From Bifidobacterium miconisargentati (lineage in GTDB: Bacteria > Actinomycetota > Actinomycetes > Actinomycetales > Bifidobacteriaceae): DNA of 64,000 nucleotides. Numbering within the stretch: the first letter of the stretch is position 1; every line of letters begins with the position of its first letter. The stretch is from NCBI RefSeq assembly GCF_019331675.1, contig NZ_JAHBBJ010000005.1:1-64000 (forward strand), given 5' to 3'. Shown piece after piece: positions 54,885 to 63,263 of the stretch. A program made the translations under genes and the position numbers. The notes beneath the pieces are model-generated. The model worked only from the letters and a program-made list of their open reading frames with translations, ran no database searches and had not been told where the DNA came from.

Positions 54885-55274
54885 CAGCCCGGCCGATAAC
54901 CACAGACTTGGGCGACGGTAATACTCCACTCCTTCACGCCGCCCAACCTCACCTATAACTGAACATAACTGAAAACAGATAACTGAAAACCGGTGCTGGA
55001 GGTCCGTCAAAGGTACGCCAGTTGCGGGCGATGAGGGGAACCGCGATTCGCCCGCAATCCCCAGCACCACCAAGCGGTTTCGTCTTCTTGTTTCTCCTCC
55101 TCCTTCATTGCCAAGCAGAGCTCGGGCAGCGTGCACGCGGTGTCCGGGCTTTACTTGGGTCAGCGCAGGTTGCGGCGTCGAGGCTGCGGCCGGCAGACGG
55201 GACGGCATCGGGAAACCACCAACTTTTCAACCATTTCAACCATCAATCGTTATCGTGAGAGGCGGTAGGGTGCA
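54885..55274 (+). other. Structured malE-malF intergenic region
   Basis: 390 bp without a gene. Three tandem ATAACTGAA units (54955-54990) are followed by a nested stem: GGTGCTGG (54992-54999) pairs with CCAGCACC (55061-55068), enclosing TTGCGGGCGA (55022-55031) with TCGCCCGCAA (55048-55057). The structure probably stabilises malE mRNA and lowers malFG expression. Confidence 0.6.
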
Positions 55275-56678
55275 ATGACCACAGCAACCCTTTCTCCGCG
55301 GGAGATGAAGCGCCGTCGCAGGATGGGCGCGGACTATGTGGCGCCCTCGCCGTATTCGGTGAGGAACGCGCTGACCAAGGGTGACGTGTTCACCAAGCTG
55401 TCCGCAGTCGTCTTCGGCCTCGGCAACATCGTCCGCAAGCAGTATGTCAAGGGCGTCGCGTTGCTGGCGCTCGAAGTCGCGTTCATCGTGTTCATGATCA
55501 CGAACGGCGCGAACTACCTGTCCAAGCTGCCCAGCCTGGGTACCCAGAAGCAGGGCAAGCAGCTCGTGGACGGCTTCTGGGTGTACGTCCAGGGCGACAA
55601 CTCCGTGGTCATCCTGCTGTACGGCGTGTGCACCATCGTGGCCTGCATCCTGTTCGTCTACCTGTGGACCATCTCCCTTAAGTGCTCGTACAAGGCCGAA
55701 TGCCTGGTCCGTGCGAACGGCAAGGCCCCGAGCTTCAGGGACGACCTGCGTGCGCTGACCGACGAGAAGGCCTACCAGCTGCTCATGTTCCTGCCGACCC
55801 TCGGCATCCTCGTGTTCACCGTGCTGCCGCTGATTTTCATGATCTCGATGGCCTTCACCAGCTACGACCGCAACCATCTGGTGCTCTTCGACTGGGTGGG
55901 CTTCGAGAACTTCGGCAAGGTGTTCTCCACCGGCAACGGCACCGTCAGCGCCCGACTGTTCATCCAGGTGACTATCTGGACCCTGGTGTGGGCGTTCTTC
56001 GCCACCTTCCTCAACTTCTTCCTCGGCATGTTCTTCGCCATGGTCATCAACCGCAAGACCACCCGCTTCAAGGGCTTCTGGCGCGCATGCTTCTCCATGT
56101 CCATCGCCGTGCCGCAGTTCGTGTCCCTGCTGGTGATGCACACCATGCTCCAGCCGACCGGCGCCATCAACCGCCTGCTCATGCAGTGGGGATGGATCGA
56201 CCAGGCGCTGCCGTTCTTCACGAACACCACGTGGGCGCGCGTCACGGTCATCGTCATCAACCTGTGGGTCGGCATCCCGTACACGATCATGCAGATTACC
56301 GGCATCCTGCAGAACATCCCCGCGGACCTGTACGAGGCCGCCAAGCTAGACGGCGCGAACTGGTGGCAGATCTTCACCCAGATCACCATGCCGTACATCA
56401 TCTTCGTGCTCACGCCGTACCTGATCACCACGTTCACCGGCAACGTGAACAACTTCAACGTCATCTACCTGCTGTCGGGCGGTGCCCCGGTGCCGATCGG
56501 CGATTCCGCCGGCACCACCGACCTGCTCATCACCTGGCTGTACAAGCTCACGGTCGATAAGAACGATTACAACCTCGGCGCGGTCATCGGCATCATGACG
56601 TTCATCGTCCTCGCGGCGGTGTCGCTGATCACCTACCGCAACTCCGGTTCCTACAAGAATGAGGAGGCATTCCGCTGA
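55275..56678 (+). CDS. malF: Maltodextrin ABC permease MalF
   Basis: A 467-residue membrane protein. As in other MalF proteins there are extra N-terminal helices (two or three before residue 140) before the conserved six-helix permease core. EAA loop: YEAAKLDGANWWQIFTQITMPYI. It overlaps malG by one base (TGATG). Confidence 0.92.
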   Translation: MTTATLSPREMKRRRRMGADYVAPSPYSVRNALTKGDVFTKLSAVVFGLGNIVRKQYVKGVALLALEVAFIVFMITNGANYLSKLPSLGTQKQGKQLVDGFWVYVQGDNSVVILLYGVCTIVACILFVYLWTISLKCSYKAECLVRANGKAPSFRDDLRALTDEKAYQLLMFLPTLGILVFTVLPLIFMISMAFTSYDRNHLVLFDWVGFENFGKVFSTGNGTVSARLFIQVTIWTLVWAFFATFLNFFLGMFFAMVINRKTTRFKGFWRACFSMSIAVPQFVSLLVMHTMLQPTGAINRLLMQWGWIDQALPFFTNTTWARVTVIVINLWVGIPYTIMQITGILQNIPADLYEAAKLDGANWWQIFTQITMPYIIFVLTPYLITTFTGNVNNFNVIYLLSGGAPVPIGDSAGTTDLLITWLYKLTVDKNDYNLGAVIGIMTFIVLAAVSLITYRNSGSYKNEEAFR

Positions 56679-57574
56679 TGAGCAACCACAGCATTCAGAA
56701 GGCTGAATCGCACAGCCTCATGCATGATGCGAAGAAGCGTCGCATCCTGGGAGACATCCTCTCCCATCTGTTCCTGGCCGTCATGGCCGTGATTTGGCTG
56801 ATCCCGATCGTGTGGGTCTTCGCGGAAAGCTTCAACAAGAACACCGCGCCGTACACCAAGACGTTCTTCCCGACCGAGTTCTCGCTCGACAACTACATCG
56901 GCCTGTTCACGGACAAGACCGTGCTCGACTTCCCGAAGATGTTCATGAACACGCTCATCGTGGCGTGCTTCGTGTGCGTCATCTCCGTGGTGTTCGTGCT
57001 GGCCGTGGCCTACTGCATGAGCCGCCTGCGCTTCCGCACCCGCAAGACCTTCATGAACGTGGTGCTGATCCTGGGCATGTTCCCCGGCATCATGGCCGTC
57101 TCCGCCATCTACTTCATCCTCAAGGCCGTGGGCCTGACCAGCGAGGGACTGACCACCATCGCCCTGATCCTGGTCTACTCGGCCGGCTCCGGCGCGGGCT
57201 TCTACGTGATGAAGGGCTACATGGACACCATTCCGACCTCGCTGGACGAGGCCGCGATGCTCGACGGCTGCACCCGCCTGCAGGTGTTCTACAAGATCAT
57301 CATCCCGATCTGCAAGCCCATGATCGTCTACCAGGCCATCATCGGCTTCCTGACCCCGTGGCTCGACTTCGTGATGGCCAAGGTGATCTGCCGCACGCAG
57401 TCCAACTACACGGTGGCCCTGGGCCTGTGGCTCATGCTGCAGAAGGAGTACATCCAGAACTGGTACGCGCGCTTCGCCGCCGCGGCCGTGGTGATCTCCA
57501 TCCCGATCGCCATCCTCTTCATCGTCATGCAGCGCTTCTACCAGGAGTCGATGTCTGGATCGGTGAAGGGCTGA
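56678..57574 (+). CDS. malG: Maltodextrin ABC permease MalG
   Basis: A 298-residue six-helix permease with EAA loop LDEAAMLDGCTRLQVFYKIIIPICKP. Translationally coupled to malF. Confidence 0.93.
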   Translation: MSNHSIQKAESHSLMHDAKKRRILGDILSHLFLAVMAVIWLIPIVWVFAESFNKNTAPYTKTFFPTEFSLDNYIGLFTDKTVLDFPKMFMNTLIVACFVCVISVVFVLAVAYCMSRLRFRTRKTFMNVVLILGMFPGIMAVSAIYFILKAVGLTSEGLTTIALILVYSAGSGAGFYVMKGYMDTIPTSLDEAAMLDGCTRLQVFYKIIIPICKPMIVYQAIIGFLTPWLDFVMAKVICRTQSNYTVALGLWLMLQKEYIQNWYARFAAAAVVISIPIAILFIVMQRFYQESMSGSVKG

Positions 57575-57782
57575 GCCGTTAAACGGACAGTCCGGTGGAC
57601 TGTCCGTAGGCTCAGCCTGAGCGAGGCGGTAGCCGAGCGAAGGTCGGATTGAGCCCGGCCGCAGGCCGGTCCGTAATTGCAGGGCCGGAGGCGAGGCCGT
57701 TAAGTGGGAAGTCCGGCGACCTTTCCGGTAGCGTCATCCCGAGCGAGTCCGTTCTTGCAGGGCCGGAGGCGACTTCTTTCTC

Positions 57783-57831
57783 GGCTCCCCTCTCCGAGGG
57801 GAGCTGTCAGCGAAGCTGACTGAGGGGAGCC
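57783..57831. repeat. CTCCCCTC palindromic repeat, copy 9
   Basis: Full copy with inner stem GTCAGC-GAA-GCTGAC. Confidence 0.8.
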
Positions 57832-57873
57832 TCGCCACAGATGCCCACCTCCCGTAGCACCACATACATAGCC

Positions 57874-57908
57874 AAATGGCTCCCGCCGCCTGACCGGGAG
57901 CCATTCTC
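57874..57908 (+). terminator. Hairpin before the pullulanase gene
   Basis: AATGGCTCCCG/CGGGAGCCATT stem, 11 bp, followed by CTCATAT. It stands only 30 bp before the pullulanase start, so it may attenuate read-through from malEFG. Confidence 0.6.
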
Positions 57909-57934
57909 ATATACCCAAAGGAAAGGAGCTTCCC

Positions 57935-60007
57935 GTGCCGCAACCCGCTTCACTGGCCGTGGCCGACTGGACCCCCGCCGAGACCGCCCTGCCATGCCCC
58001 GATTACCCGGTGTACAAGGACGATGATCTCGGTGCGTTCCCGGACGCCAAAGGCACCACGTTCCGCGTTTGGGCCCCCACGGCCAGTGGCGTCACACTGC
58101 GGCTGTTCAAGACCGGATCTCCGAACGAGGAGACCGTGGTCGACAATGCCGAATCCGTGGTGGCGGCGGGGATGGAAACGCCCATCTCCATCAATCCCGC
58201 CGCCTTCCCCTTCGAGACCTACGAGCTTGCCCCCGGCGCGGACGGCACCTGGATCGTCCGTTGCGACGGCATCGGCCACGGCGTCTACTACGACTACATC
58301 GTGCGTTTCCCCGATGGTACCAAGCACCGCACCGCTGACCCGTGGGCCCGAGCGGCCGGCGTGAACGGCCGTCGCAGCATGGTCGTGGACCTCTCCCGCA
58401 CGGATCCGGACGGTTGGGGCCAGGACCGTCGTCCGCACATCCCCAGCCGCGACCTGGTCATCTGGGAGACCCACATCGGCGACTTCAGCAACGACCCGCA
58501 CAGCGGCGTGCCGTTCGAGCACCGCGGCACCTACCTCGCATTCACCTATGACGACACGAGCGTGGACGGCGACGGCGAATTCCCCACCTGCGTGGCCTAC
58601 CTCAAGCGTCTCGGCGTCACCGCCGTGCAGCTCATGCCGTTCTACGACTACGGCTCCATCGACGAATCCCTCGCGCGCGACGATCCTCGCCACGGCTTCA
58701 ACTGGGGGTACGACCCGCTCAACTACAACGTCCCCGAAGGTTCGTACAGCACCGACCCGTTCGACGGCGAGGTGCGCATCCGCGAATGCAAGCGGATGAT
58801 CCAGGCACTGCACGCGGCCGGCATCAAGGTGATCATGGACGTGGTCTACAACCACATGTTCTCCACCGACAACTGGTTCGAACGCATGATTCCCGGCTAC
58901 GCGCTGCGCCGCCGCGAGGACGGCAGCTTCGCCGACGGTTCGGCCTGCACGAACGACGTGGCCACCGAGCATCCGATGATGCGCAAGTACATCGTGGATT
59001 CCGTGACCTACTGGGCGCGCGAATACCATATCGACGGCTTCCGCTTCGACCTCATGGGCCTCATCGACGTGGACACCATGAACGCCGTGCGCACCGCCCT
59101 CGATCAGCTGCCGGGCGGCGCGTCCATCCTCATGCATGGCGAGCCCTGGGCCGCCCGCGAGACCGCGCTCGTCAAGGGCACGATCCTGGCGGACAAGCGC
59201 GGCATGCCGTACCTGAGCCCGCGCATCGGCATGTTCTGCGACTCCACGCGCGACGCGGTTCGCGGCCATGTGTTCTACCAGAAGGTGCCCGGCTACCTGA
59301 CCGGCGCGGCCGCCGATTACGCCGACGACATCCGTCATGCCGAGGACGGTTGGCGCGGCACCCTGAGCGGCACCGCGGCCGTCGGCCAGCTCATCCAGTA
59401 CGTGTCCGCGCACGACGACCTGACCCTGTGGGACAAGCTGTGCGCCACCATGCGCCCGATTCCCACCGAGGTCGATTACGCGGCCGAAGGCGAGCGTTGC
59501 GAGGACCTCATGCAGTCGAACCGGCTGGCGGCCGGCGTCGTGTTCACCGCGGCCGGCGTGCCGTTCCTGCTGGGCGGTGAGGAATTCGCCCGCACCAAGC
59601 ACGGCGTCTCCGATTCGTTCCGCAGTCCCGTGGCCCTGAACCAGCTCGACTGGTGCCGTGCGCAGCGGTTGAGCGGTCTGGTGGACCATTACGCGGCGCT
59701 GATCCGTCTGCGGCGCGGCAATCCGGCGTACTTCGGCGGTGCGCGCATGATCGTGCCGCGCGAGGACGAGGTGGTGGTGTTCCGCGTGGGTGACGACTGC
59801 GTGGCCATCAATCCCGCCGACGAGCCGCGCTCGCAAGCCACGGTCCAGCTGGAAATGCCCGGCCCATACGACGAGGTCTCGAAGATCGCGCCCAACGACT
59901 GGCGGTGCATCTACTGCTCCGAGCCCGGCATCGCCATCCCCGAGGCCGAGAATCGCCAACTTCCCCTCCCGCCCCGCACCTTCACCGTCTGGCGTCGCTC
60001 ACGTTAG
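57935..60007 (+). CDS. pulA: Type I pullulanase / debranching enzyme
   Basis: Cleaves alpha-1,6 branches of dextrins in the cytoplasm (no signal peptide); 690 residues. N-terminal CBM48-like domain (GTTFRVWAPTASGVTLRLF), then a GH13_14 catalytic domain with the pullulanase motif FNWGYDPLNYNVPEGSYS, nucleophile Asp372 (GFRFDLMGL), acid/base Glu403 (MHGEPW) and SAHDDLTLWDK. GTG start after GGAAAGGAG. It follows malG and is probably partly cotranscribed. Confidence 0.9.
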   Translation: MPQPASLAVADWTPAETALPCPDYPVYKDDDLGAFPDAKGTTFRVWAPTASGVTLRLFKTGSPNEETVVDNAESVVAAGMETPISINPAAFPFETYELAPGADGTWIVRCDGIGHGVYYDYIVRFPDGTKHRTADPWARAAGVNGRRSMVVDLSRTDPDGWGQDRRPHIPSRDLVIWETHIGDFSNDPHSGVPFEHRGTYLAFTYDDTSVDGDGEFPTCVAYLKRLGVTAVQLMPFYDYGSIDESLARDDPRHGFNWGYDPLNYNVPEGSYSTDPFDGEVRIRECKRMIQALHAAGIKVIMDVVYNHMFSTDNWFERMIPGYALRRREDGSFADGSACTNDVATEHPMMRKYIVDSVTYWAREYHIDGFRFDLMGLIDVDTMNAVRTALDQLPGGASILMHGEPWAARETALVKGTILADKRGMPYLSPRIGMFCDSTRDAVRGHVFYQKVPGYLTGAAADYADDIRHAEDGWRGTLSGTAAVGQLIQYVSAHDDLTLWDKLCATMRPIPTEVDYAAEGERCEDLMQSNRLAAGVVFTAAGVPFLLGGEEFARTKHGVSDSFRSPVALNQLDWCRAQRLSGLVDHYAALIRLRRGNPAYFGGARMIVPREDEVVVFRVGDDCVAINPADEPRSQATVQLEMPGPYDEVSKIAPNDWRCIYCSEPGIAIPEAENRQLPLPPRTFTVWRRSR

Positions 60008-60053
60008 TCCTGGCCTCGATTCTCCTCCTCAGCTGAGTCGCCGTACATCTCCT

Positions 60054-60104
60054 GGCTCCCCTCTCTGAGGGGAGCTGTCGAGCACAGCGAGACTGAGGGG
60101 AGCC
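60054..60104. repeat. CTCCCCTC palindromic repeat, copy 10
   Basis: Full copy; central arm GTCGAG...GAC type. Forms an inverted pair with the next copy. Confidence 0.8.
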
Positions 60105-60117
60105 CTACGGTTGAATA

Positions 60118-60165
60118 CTCCCCTCAGTCAGCTACCGCTGACAGCTCCCCTCAGAGAGGGGAGCC
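60118..60165. repeat. CTCCCCTC palindromic repeat, copy 11
   Basis: Full copy in opposite orientation; inner stem GTCAGC-TACC-GCTGAC. Confidence 0.8.
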
Positions 60166-60207
60166 GAACAACGGTGTCGCAACCCCATCCTTTGAAAAGA
60201 GGCCCCC

Positions 60208-61017
60208 ATGCCCACCTATTCAGCCGTATTCTTCGACCTGTACGGCACATTGGTCGACATCCGTACGGACGAATCGTCGGAGATCGCATGGTCGGCCTTG
60301 TGCGATGCCCTAGCCATCGAGTGCGGTGCGCTGTACCCCTCCAACGACGCCCTGCGCGAGCGATTCGAGGCGCTCGCCGCCCCGATTCGGGCCGCGGCGG
60401 CGGAGAAACACGGCGAATGGGCCGAGCCCGATCTGCTGCCGGTATACCAAGAGCTGACGGTGCGACCGGCATCGCACCAGACCGGCGGCGCGATCGCAGC
60501 CGGCCGGGAGACCGCCGGAAAGAGCGGTGAACCCGGAAACCCTGCGGAGACGGAAGTCGCCCGTCGTCTCGCATGGACGTTCCGACGCGCCAGCACCAGC
60601 CTGCTGCACCTCTATCCGGGTGCATTGCAGCTGCTGGCCCGATTGCAGGCCGCGGGATTGCGCGTGGTACTCGTCAGCAACGCGCAATCCTGCTACACCC
60701 GCCCCGAAATGGAGCTGCTGGAGCTTGCCGGCGCGTTCAATCGCATCGTCATCTCCAGCGAGGAGGGCGTGCGCAAGCCCTCGCCGGAGATCTTCAACCG
60801 CGCGCTGGCCCGTGAGGGATTGCGACCGGATCAGGTGGTCATGGTCGGCAACGATTCCGTTTCGGACATCGCCGGCGCCCGTGCGGCCGGCATCGACGGC
60901 ATCTACCTGCGTACCGCCATCTCCCCGCCGGACGACCCGGCCGTCTGCCCCGAAGCCGCACTCTCCCTGACCGGCCCCGATTATGCTGGAATCACACGAT
61001 TCCTCGGCGTACAGTAA
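60208..61017 (+). CDS. HAD-superfamily hydrolase
   Basis: A 269-residue subfamily IA HAD protein. Motif I is FFDLYGTLVD (Asp10, with Tyr12 where phosphatases often have a second Asp), motif II VLVSNA, motif III around EEGVRKPSPEIF, motif IV VMVGNDSVSDIAGARAAG. It is likely a phosphatase acting on a small sugar or nucleotide phosphate; the substrate is unknown. A ~30-residue hydrophilic insertion (about 90-115) lies in the cap. AAAAGAGG precedes the ATG. Confidence 0.82.
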   Translation: MPTYSAVFFDLYGTLVDIRTDESSEIAWSALCDALAIECGALYPSNDALRERFEALAAPIRAAAAEKHGEWAEPDLLPVYQELTVRPASHQTGGAIAAGRETAGKSGEPGNPAETEVARRLAWTFRRASTSLLHLYPGALQLLARLQAAGLRVVLVSNAQSCYTRPEMELLELAGAFNRIVISSEEGVRKPSPEIFNRALAREGLRPDQVVMVGNDSVSDIAGARAAGIDGIYLRTAISPPDDPAVCPEAALSLTGPDYAGITRFLGVQ

Positions 61018-61029
61018 ACGATTTACGTT

Positions 61030-61079
61030 GGCTCCCCTCTCTGAGGGGAGCTGGCTCGCGAAGTGAGACTGAGGGGAGC
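61030..61079. repeat. CTCCCCTC palindromic repeat, copy 12
   Basis: Full copy between the HAD hydrolase and the membrane protein, ending 27 bp before the ATG. Confidence 0.8.
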
Positions 61080-61106
61080 AGACGCCGAGCGCACAAAGGA
61101 GCATTC

Positions 61107-61880
61107 ATGAACGAGATCGAAATGGCCCGTCAACGCAAAGCGGCCGAAGCTGGAGCCGGTCGCCGTCATAAGGGCCTGTCCGTGTTCCGACTCAAGGTGA
61201 TCGGCGCGGTCTTCATGGCGCTTTCCGTGGCCTCCACTACGCTCGTGCCCACGCTGTTCGGCCCGTTGAACGCGGACAACATGACCGGCCTGACCGTCGC
61301 CGTGATCTGCGAGATCGCCTCGTGGTGCGCCGTGCCCATCTACGCCTGGCTGCTCTTCGACGGCTGGAAGCACACGGGCAACCGGGTTCGGTATGGGGTC
61401 GAGCTGTTCATTGTGGCGAGCCTCGCCGGCTTCCCGTACGACAAGATCATGACCGGGCACTGGTTCGACGCGCACACGCACAACCCGGTGTGGGGATTGT
61501 TCTTCGCATACGTGGTGCTTGTCTGCATCGATTGGATTCGGCGCACATATTCGGGTGCTCCGCGTTGGCTGCTCGCCATCGCGGTGATCATCGCCGGCGT
61601 GCTGTGGAATCTCATCATGCGCGTCGGCGTGAGCCAGCGCGTGATGTACACGGGCGCGCTCACCCTCGCCTTCGTGCTGATTTTCTACTTCCTCAACAAG
61701 CGCGAGAACACGATGATGTTCACCGCCGGTCTGCTGGGCGCGGTCATGTGCATCACCCCGGCCGTCGGCGTGGCCTTCCTCCACTACCGCAACGGCGAAC
61801 TCGGCTACCGGCATTCCTGGACCAAGTGGGTCTTCTACGCCCTCTACCCGGTCATGCTCCTCATCGGAGCCCTGCTGTAG
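61107..61880 (+). CDS. TraX-like integral membrane protein
   Basis: A 257-residue protein with about eight membrane helices. The pattern LKVIGAVFMALS..., IYAWLLFDGWKHTGNRVRYGVELFIVASLAGFPYDKIM resembles the TraX family (DUF-type membrane proteins related to pilin acetylation in conjugation), but outside plasmids the role of such proteins is unknown. AAAGGAG precedes the ATG. Confidence 0.68.
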   Translation: MNEIEMARQRKAAEAGAGRRHKGLSVFRLKVIGAVFMALSVASTTLVPTLFGPLNADNMTGLTVAVICEIASWCAVPIYAWLLFDGWKHTGNRVRYGVELFIVASLAGFPYDKIMTGHWFDAHTHNPVWGLFFAYVVLVCIDWIRRTYSGAPRWLLAIAVIIAGVLWNLIMRVGVSQRVMYTGALTLAFVLIFYFLNKRENTMMFTAGLLGAVMCITPAVGVAFLHYRNGELGYRHSWTKWVFYALYPVMLLIGALL

Positions 61881-61918
61881 CGCGATTCGCCTGCATGACT
61901 TGACGGTCAGCCAACAGG

Positions 61919-61964
61919 AAAACGGCCTGCGAACCATGTAAGTCACATTGGTCGCAGGCCGTTT
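61919..61964. terminator. Bidirectional terminator
   Basis: AAACGGCCTGCGA/TCGCAGGCCGTTT stem of about 13 bp between the TraX-like gene and the convergent LacI gene. Confidence 0.8.
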
Positions 61965-61988
61965 CCGTGTCTTCGTGAGGGCAGTCTC

Positions 61989-63014
61989 TTACTCCACGTC
62001 GCCGAAGGGCATATCGGTGCCACGCGGCACGAGCTGCGCTTCCACCACCTCATGCGGCGTATCGAGCGCCTTGCCGTCGATGAGCTTCAGCGCCTTGGTG
62101 GCCGCGGTCCGGCCCATCGCATACGGATCCTGACGCATCGTGGTCAGGTTGATGGTGTCCGCGTACGGACTGTCGTCGAAGCCCACGATCGAATAGTCGC
62201 GCGGCGTGCGATGCCCGTAGCGCTCCAGCTTGAGCACCAGCGGAATCGCCATCATATCCATCTGGCAGCAGATCGCGTCCGGGAACTCGTCCAGCGCGAG
62301 CAGTGCGGACAGCGCCGAATCGGCGAACGCCGGGCCGCGCGGCACGGACAGCACCTGCCAGTTGAGCTCGTGCTTGTGCTCACCGTCCTGGCAGGCGCGG
62401 ATGAAACCGCGTGTACGGGCGTCGATGGAGGAATTCAGCAACGCCGCCTCCGAGCACGGGTACACGATGTGCTTGTGCCCCAAATTGATGAGGTGCTGGG
62501 TGGCCGTGTACATGCCGCGCTCGTCGTCGATGCTGACGGTGGCGTCAAATCCGTCCACGGAAGGCGTGTTGATGCCGATGATCGGTACGTGGAGGCGCTT
62601 GAGCTGCTCCGTCTCGTGTGGATCGATGGCGAACGACGCCACGAACACGGCATCCACGTTGCGACGGATGGGCAGATCGGTGAAGAACTCATGGCGGTTC
62701 TGTTCGGTGTCGATGTGCTGGAACAGCGAGATGTCGTATCCGGCCGGATGCATCATCGACTCGATGCCGGCGAACGTCTGCGTGTTGAACCAGCTGGTGA
62801 TCTCCTCGTTCATTAGCAGCGCCACACGGTTGGTACGGCCGGACTTCAGCGCCGTGGCCGAACGGGAGATGTTGAAGTCGAGCTTGTCCGCGATGTCCAG
62901 CACCTTGCGGCGGGTCTTGTCCGAGACGAGATCCGGACGAGTGAACGCGCGGGACACCGTGGAGATGGAAACACCGGCGGCCTTGGCCACCTCGTAGATG
63001 TCTGCCTTACCCAT
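61989..63014 (-). CDS. LacI-family regulator (maltodextrin locus, second)
   Basis: A 341-residue regulator: helix-turn-helix IYEVAKAAGVSISTVSRAFTRPDLV and ligand domain, similar along its length to the LacI protein at 44915. Start ATG 63014 is preceded by AAGGGAGAG. The region shared with the divergent amylopullulanase gene holds TGCnAACGT-type sites like those at the malE promoter. It is therefore the likely MalR-type regulator of extracellular starch degradation and uptake (inference). Confidence 0.88.
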   Translation of the reverse strand: MGKADIYEVAKAAGVSISTVSRAFTRPDLVSDKTRRKVLDIADKLDFNISRSATALKSGRTNRVALLMNEEITSWFNTQTFAGIESMMHPAGYDISLFQHIDTEQNRHEFFTDLPIRRNVDAVFVASFAIDPHETEQLKRLHVPIIGINTPSVDGFDATVSIDDERGMYTATQHLINLGHKHIVYPCSEAALLNSSIDARTRGFIRACQDGEHKHELNWQVLSVPRGPAFADSALSALLALDEFPDAICCQMDMMAIPLVLKLERYGHRTPRDYSIVGFDDSPYADTINLTTMRQDPYAMGRTAATKALKLIDGKALDTPHEVVEAQLVPRGTDMPFGDVE

Positions 63015-63263
63015 ATGACTCTCCCTTTCACGCAGCGCGCGGACACCGTCCCGTGATGCCGAACTGTCGCGATGATACGTCGTTGTAATGTCAACTATCG
63101 CCATCATACACTGCAAACGTTAGCGAAACAACGAGCCACACGTGGTTTTAATCATGATATTCTTTGCGTAAAGACTAAGGTGCGAACGTATGCGGTAAGA
63201 CATGCTGCATGGCGGGGCCGCTTGATGAGACGCAAACGCTCGATGGAGAGTGGGGGGAGACCG
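63015..63263. promoter_or_regulatory. Divergent regulatory region LacI / amylopullulanase
   Basis: Operator-like sequences CTGCAAACGTTAGCG (63111-63125) and TGCGAACGTATGCGG (63181-63195) match the class seen at 53433 and 53525. ATGATACGTCGTTGT (63073-63087) resembles, on the opposite strand, the ACAACGATATCAT class near the LacI promoter. Confidence 0.6.

Larger units (their letters stand above)
57575..57934. repeat. malG-pullulanase intergenic region with tandem degenerate repeats
   Basis: 360 bp without a gene. Two diverged copies of one unit (about 57572-57694 and 57690-57772) share GCCGTTAA, AGTCCGG, TCC-G-AG, CC-GAGCGAG and end in the identical 18-mer TTGCAGGGCCGGAGGCGA (57677-57694, 57755-57772). 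The first carries a perfect ACGGACAGTCC/GGACTGTCCGT hairpin. Repeat copy 9 and a terminator follow. Confidence 0.65.
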
